NCBI GenBank assembly: GCA_002342025.1 | Contig: DDPD01000082.1 | Span: 1-24,792, forward strand | From: Moraxellaceae bacterium UBA2477 | GTDB lineage: Bacteria > Pseudomonadota > Gammaproteobacteria > Pseudomonadales > Moraxellaceae | DNA: 24,792 nt | Direction of reading: 5' to 3' | In this document: piece by piece, positions 23,451 to 24,792 of the stretch | How positions within the stretch are numbered: position 1 is the stretch's first letter | Layout: every line of letters starts with the position of its first letter | Program-made: the position numbers and the translations under genes | The notes under the pieces: model-generated | What the model was told of the DNA's origin: nothing | The model's database searches: none | Seen by the model: the letters and a program-made list of their open reading frames with translations, nothing else

Positions 23451-24188
23451 ATGTCTCTTCCAGCTGACTTGCCGACAAACAATGTAGATCCCGCCGAAAT
23501 TGCCAAATTCGAGGCGCTGGCTGCGCGGTGGTGGGATAACACCTCCGAATTTAAGCCACTGCACGACATCAATCCCTTACGCCTGAACTGGATAGACGAT
23601 CGCGTGGGTTTGGCTGGCAAACGCGTGCTGGACGTGGGTTGTGGCGGCGGAATTTTGTCGGAAAGCATGGCGCGTCGTGGCGCTGAAGTGCTGGGCATTG
23701 ATATGGGCGCTGCGCCACTCGCCGTGGGCACTTTGCATGCCGAACAAATGGGCGTGAAATCGGTGGCCTATCGCCAAGTGACCGTGGAAGCGCTTGCGGT
23801 TGAACAGCCAGAAAGTTTCGACACCGTAACTTGCTTAGAAATGCTTGAGCACGTGCCAGACCCCTCAGCGATTGTTGCTGCCTGCATGCGTCTGGTTAAG
23901 CCCGGTGGCCGCGTCTTTTTCTCCACCCTAAACCGTAATCCGAAATCCTGGCTGTTTGCCATTGTTGGCGCTGAATATGTGCTGCGTATGTTGCCCCGCG
24001 GCACGCATGATTATCAGAAATTCATTCGACCTTCCGAGCTCGGTCAATGGATTCGTGCAGCCGGCCTGCAACTTGATGAGATGACGGGTCTTCACTTCAA
24101 CCCACTAAGCGGCCGCTACTGGCTTGCACCCAATGTCGACGTCAACTACATGGTCGCCTGCACCAAACCTGCTGCGGAGCAGTCTTGA
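23451..24188 (+). CDS. ubiG: Ubiquinone biosynthesis O-methyltransferase
   Basis: UbiG performs both O-methylations in ubiquinone synthesis, using S-adenosylmethionine, at the inner face of the membrane. The 245 residues have the N-terminal DPAEIAKFEALAARWWD...FKPLHDINPLRLNWI typical of UbiG, the SAM motif V59-L-D-V-G-C-G-G-G67, the acidic end of strand 2 (LGIDM), and LEMLEHVPDP. TLNRNPKSW and GTHDYQKFI are further UbiG blocks. The ATG at 23451 lacks a clear ribosome-binding site, but the residues match the family from the start. Adjacent divergent gyrA and ubiG are also found in E. coli. The HAD phosphatase begins 2 bases after its stop and is surely co-transcribed. Confidence 0.96.
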   Translation: MSLPADLPTNNVDPAEIAKFEALAARWWDNTSEFKPLHDINPLRLNWIDDRVGLAGKRVLDVGCGGGILSESMARRGAEVLGIDMGAAPLAVGTLHAEQMGVKSVAYRQVTVEALAVEQPESFDTVTCLEMLEHVPDPSAIVAACMRLVKPGGRVFFSTLNRNPKSWLFAIVGAEYVLRMLPRGTHDYQKFIRPSELGQWIRAAGLQLDEMTGLHFNPLSGRYWLAPNVDVNYMVACTKPAAEQS

Positions 24189-24190
24189 GC

Positions 24191-24792
24191 ATGAGTCGTA
24201 TTGAAGGGGTATTTTTTGATTTAGATGGCACGCTGGTGGATACCGCACCGGACTTCCATGCAGGTATCAACCGCCTTCGGTCGACGCATGGGCTGCCCGC
24301 TATGCCCTATGAGCCGATACGTGCGGTGGTATCAGAGGGCGCTAAAGCGGTCGTTCGCACAGGCTTTCCACACGTCGCCCCCGACAGCGAGCAATCTGAG
24401 CAGCTAAGACTCGCGTTTCTCGCCGACTACATTGAGCATTTGGCTGACACCTCGGTGGTCTTTGCGGGCTTAGAAGAGTCACTGCAGTTGCTGGAGCGCT
24501 CGCACATTGCGTGGGGTGTCGTCACTAATAAGTCCAGCACCTACACGCGCCCGCTCATGCAGGCTTTAGGGCTGTCTGTTCGCAGTGCCGCCACGGTGTC
24601 TGCCGATGAGGTCGTGCATAGCAAGCCGCACCCGGAGCCCCTGTTTAAGGCAGCTACCATGGCGGGTGTGGATGCAAGTGCCTGTATTTATGTAGGTGAT
24701 CATGCCCGTGATATTGAGGCCGGCCGCCGTGCCGGCATGCAGACTGTTGCCGTTGGCTGGGGTTACTTGCCCGAAGCCCACAGTCACACCAC
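24191..24792 (+). CDS. mupP: HAD-family phosphatase, probable MupP or Gph (3' end missing)
   Basis: The frame opens at ATG 24191, 2 bases after ubiG, and runs off the right edge after about 200 codons, so roughly the last 25 residues are missing. HAD subfamily IA motifs are complete: F9-D10-L-D12-G-T-L-V-D-T (nucleophile and acid/base Asp), V-T112-N-K, S-K145-P-H-P-E-P and V-G-D170-H-A-R-D174. A helical cap domain lies between motifs I and II. Phosphoglycolate phosphatase (Gph) and N-acetylmuramic acid 6-phosphate phosphatase (MupP, peptidoglycan recycling) are hard to separate by motif. The position straight after ubiG is that of mupP in Pseudomonas, which tips the call. GGAG in the end of ubiG, 11 bases upstream, may serve as the ribosome-binding site. 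Confidence 0.75.
   Translation, partial: MSRIEGVFFDLDGTLVDTAPDFHAGINRLRSTHGLPAMPYEPIRAVVSEGAKAVVRTGFPHVAPDSEQSEQLRLAFLADYIEHLADTSVVFAGLEESLQLLERSHIAWGVVTNKSSTYTRPLMQALGLSVRSAATVSADEVVHSKPHPEPLFKAATMAGVDASACIYVGDHARDIEAGRRAGMQTVAVGWGYLPEAHSHT

Noticed and set aside
1..24792. Search by eye for CRISPR repeats, insertion-sequence ends, att sites, tRNA/rRNA genes and defence genes.
   Set aside because: No direct-repeat arrays, transposase or recombinase frames, or RNA gene signatures were seen; all sizeable frames not explained are shadows of real genes.

Overview
The window reads as a chromosomal segment of a gammaproteobacterium, most likely in or near the Pseudomonadales (Moraxellaceae- or pseudomonad-like). 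The main reasons are the gene order gyrA-serC-pheA-hisC-tyrA/aroA-cmk-rpsA-ihfB-lapA-pyrF, the fused prephenate dehydrogenase/EPSP synthase, the long (533-residue) isocitrate lyase, Thr at GyrA position 83 as in Pseudomonas, and a probable mupP gene after ubiG. The placement rests on recalled family features, not on a search.

Left block (1-10.8 kb), lipid and hydrocarbon carbon use. The left edge holds the 3' end of an alkane 1-monooxygenase (AlkB) fused to a rubredoxin. A convergent class-B DyP-type peroxidase follows. Then come malate synthase G (glcB), a LysR regulator, and isocitrate lyase (aceA), which is divergent from the regulator. These two enzymes form the glyoxylate bypass, needed when growth depends on acetyl-CoA from alkanes, fatty acids or acetate. 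Two OmpP1/FadL-type outer-membrane channels lie on either side of ttcA (tRNA 2-thiocytidine synthesis). Together the genes suggest uptake, terminal oxidation and carbon-conserving assimilation of long-chain hydrophobic substrates. Most genes here have their own hairpin terminators and candidate promoters, so they look like separate transcription units.

Right block (10.9-24.8 kb), housekeeping. pyrF, lapA and ihfB form a tight minus-strand set (ihfB and lapA overlap as TAATG), separated by a terminator from rpsA (ribosomal protein S1). rpsA has a 195-base leader region downstream of cmk. Upstream, gyrA-serC-pheA-hisC-tyrA/aroA-cmk run on the minus strand with overlaps or short gaps, coupling DNA gyrase A with serine/PLP and aromatic amino-acid synthesis. 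Divergent from gyrA are ubiG (ubiquinone methylation) and a HAD phosphatase, probably mupP, cut by the right edge.

No tRNA, rRNA, insertion sequence, CRISPR array or prophage gene was seen, and no gap without a gene exceeds 300 bases (the largest is 195). I found no clearly undescribed system. The points most worth a second look are the AlkB-rubredoxin fusion, a ttcA promoter that appears to start transcription inside the terminator hairpin of the upstream gene, the regulator placed between the two glyoxylate-bypass genes, the cysteine pairs shared by the two FadL paralogues, an acidic insertion in GyrA, and the class-II motif set in the EPSP synthase half.
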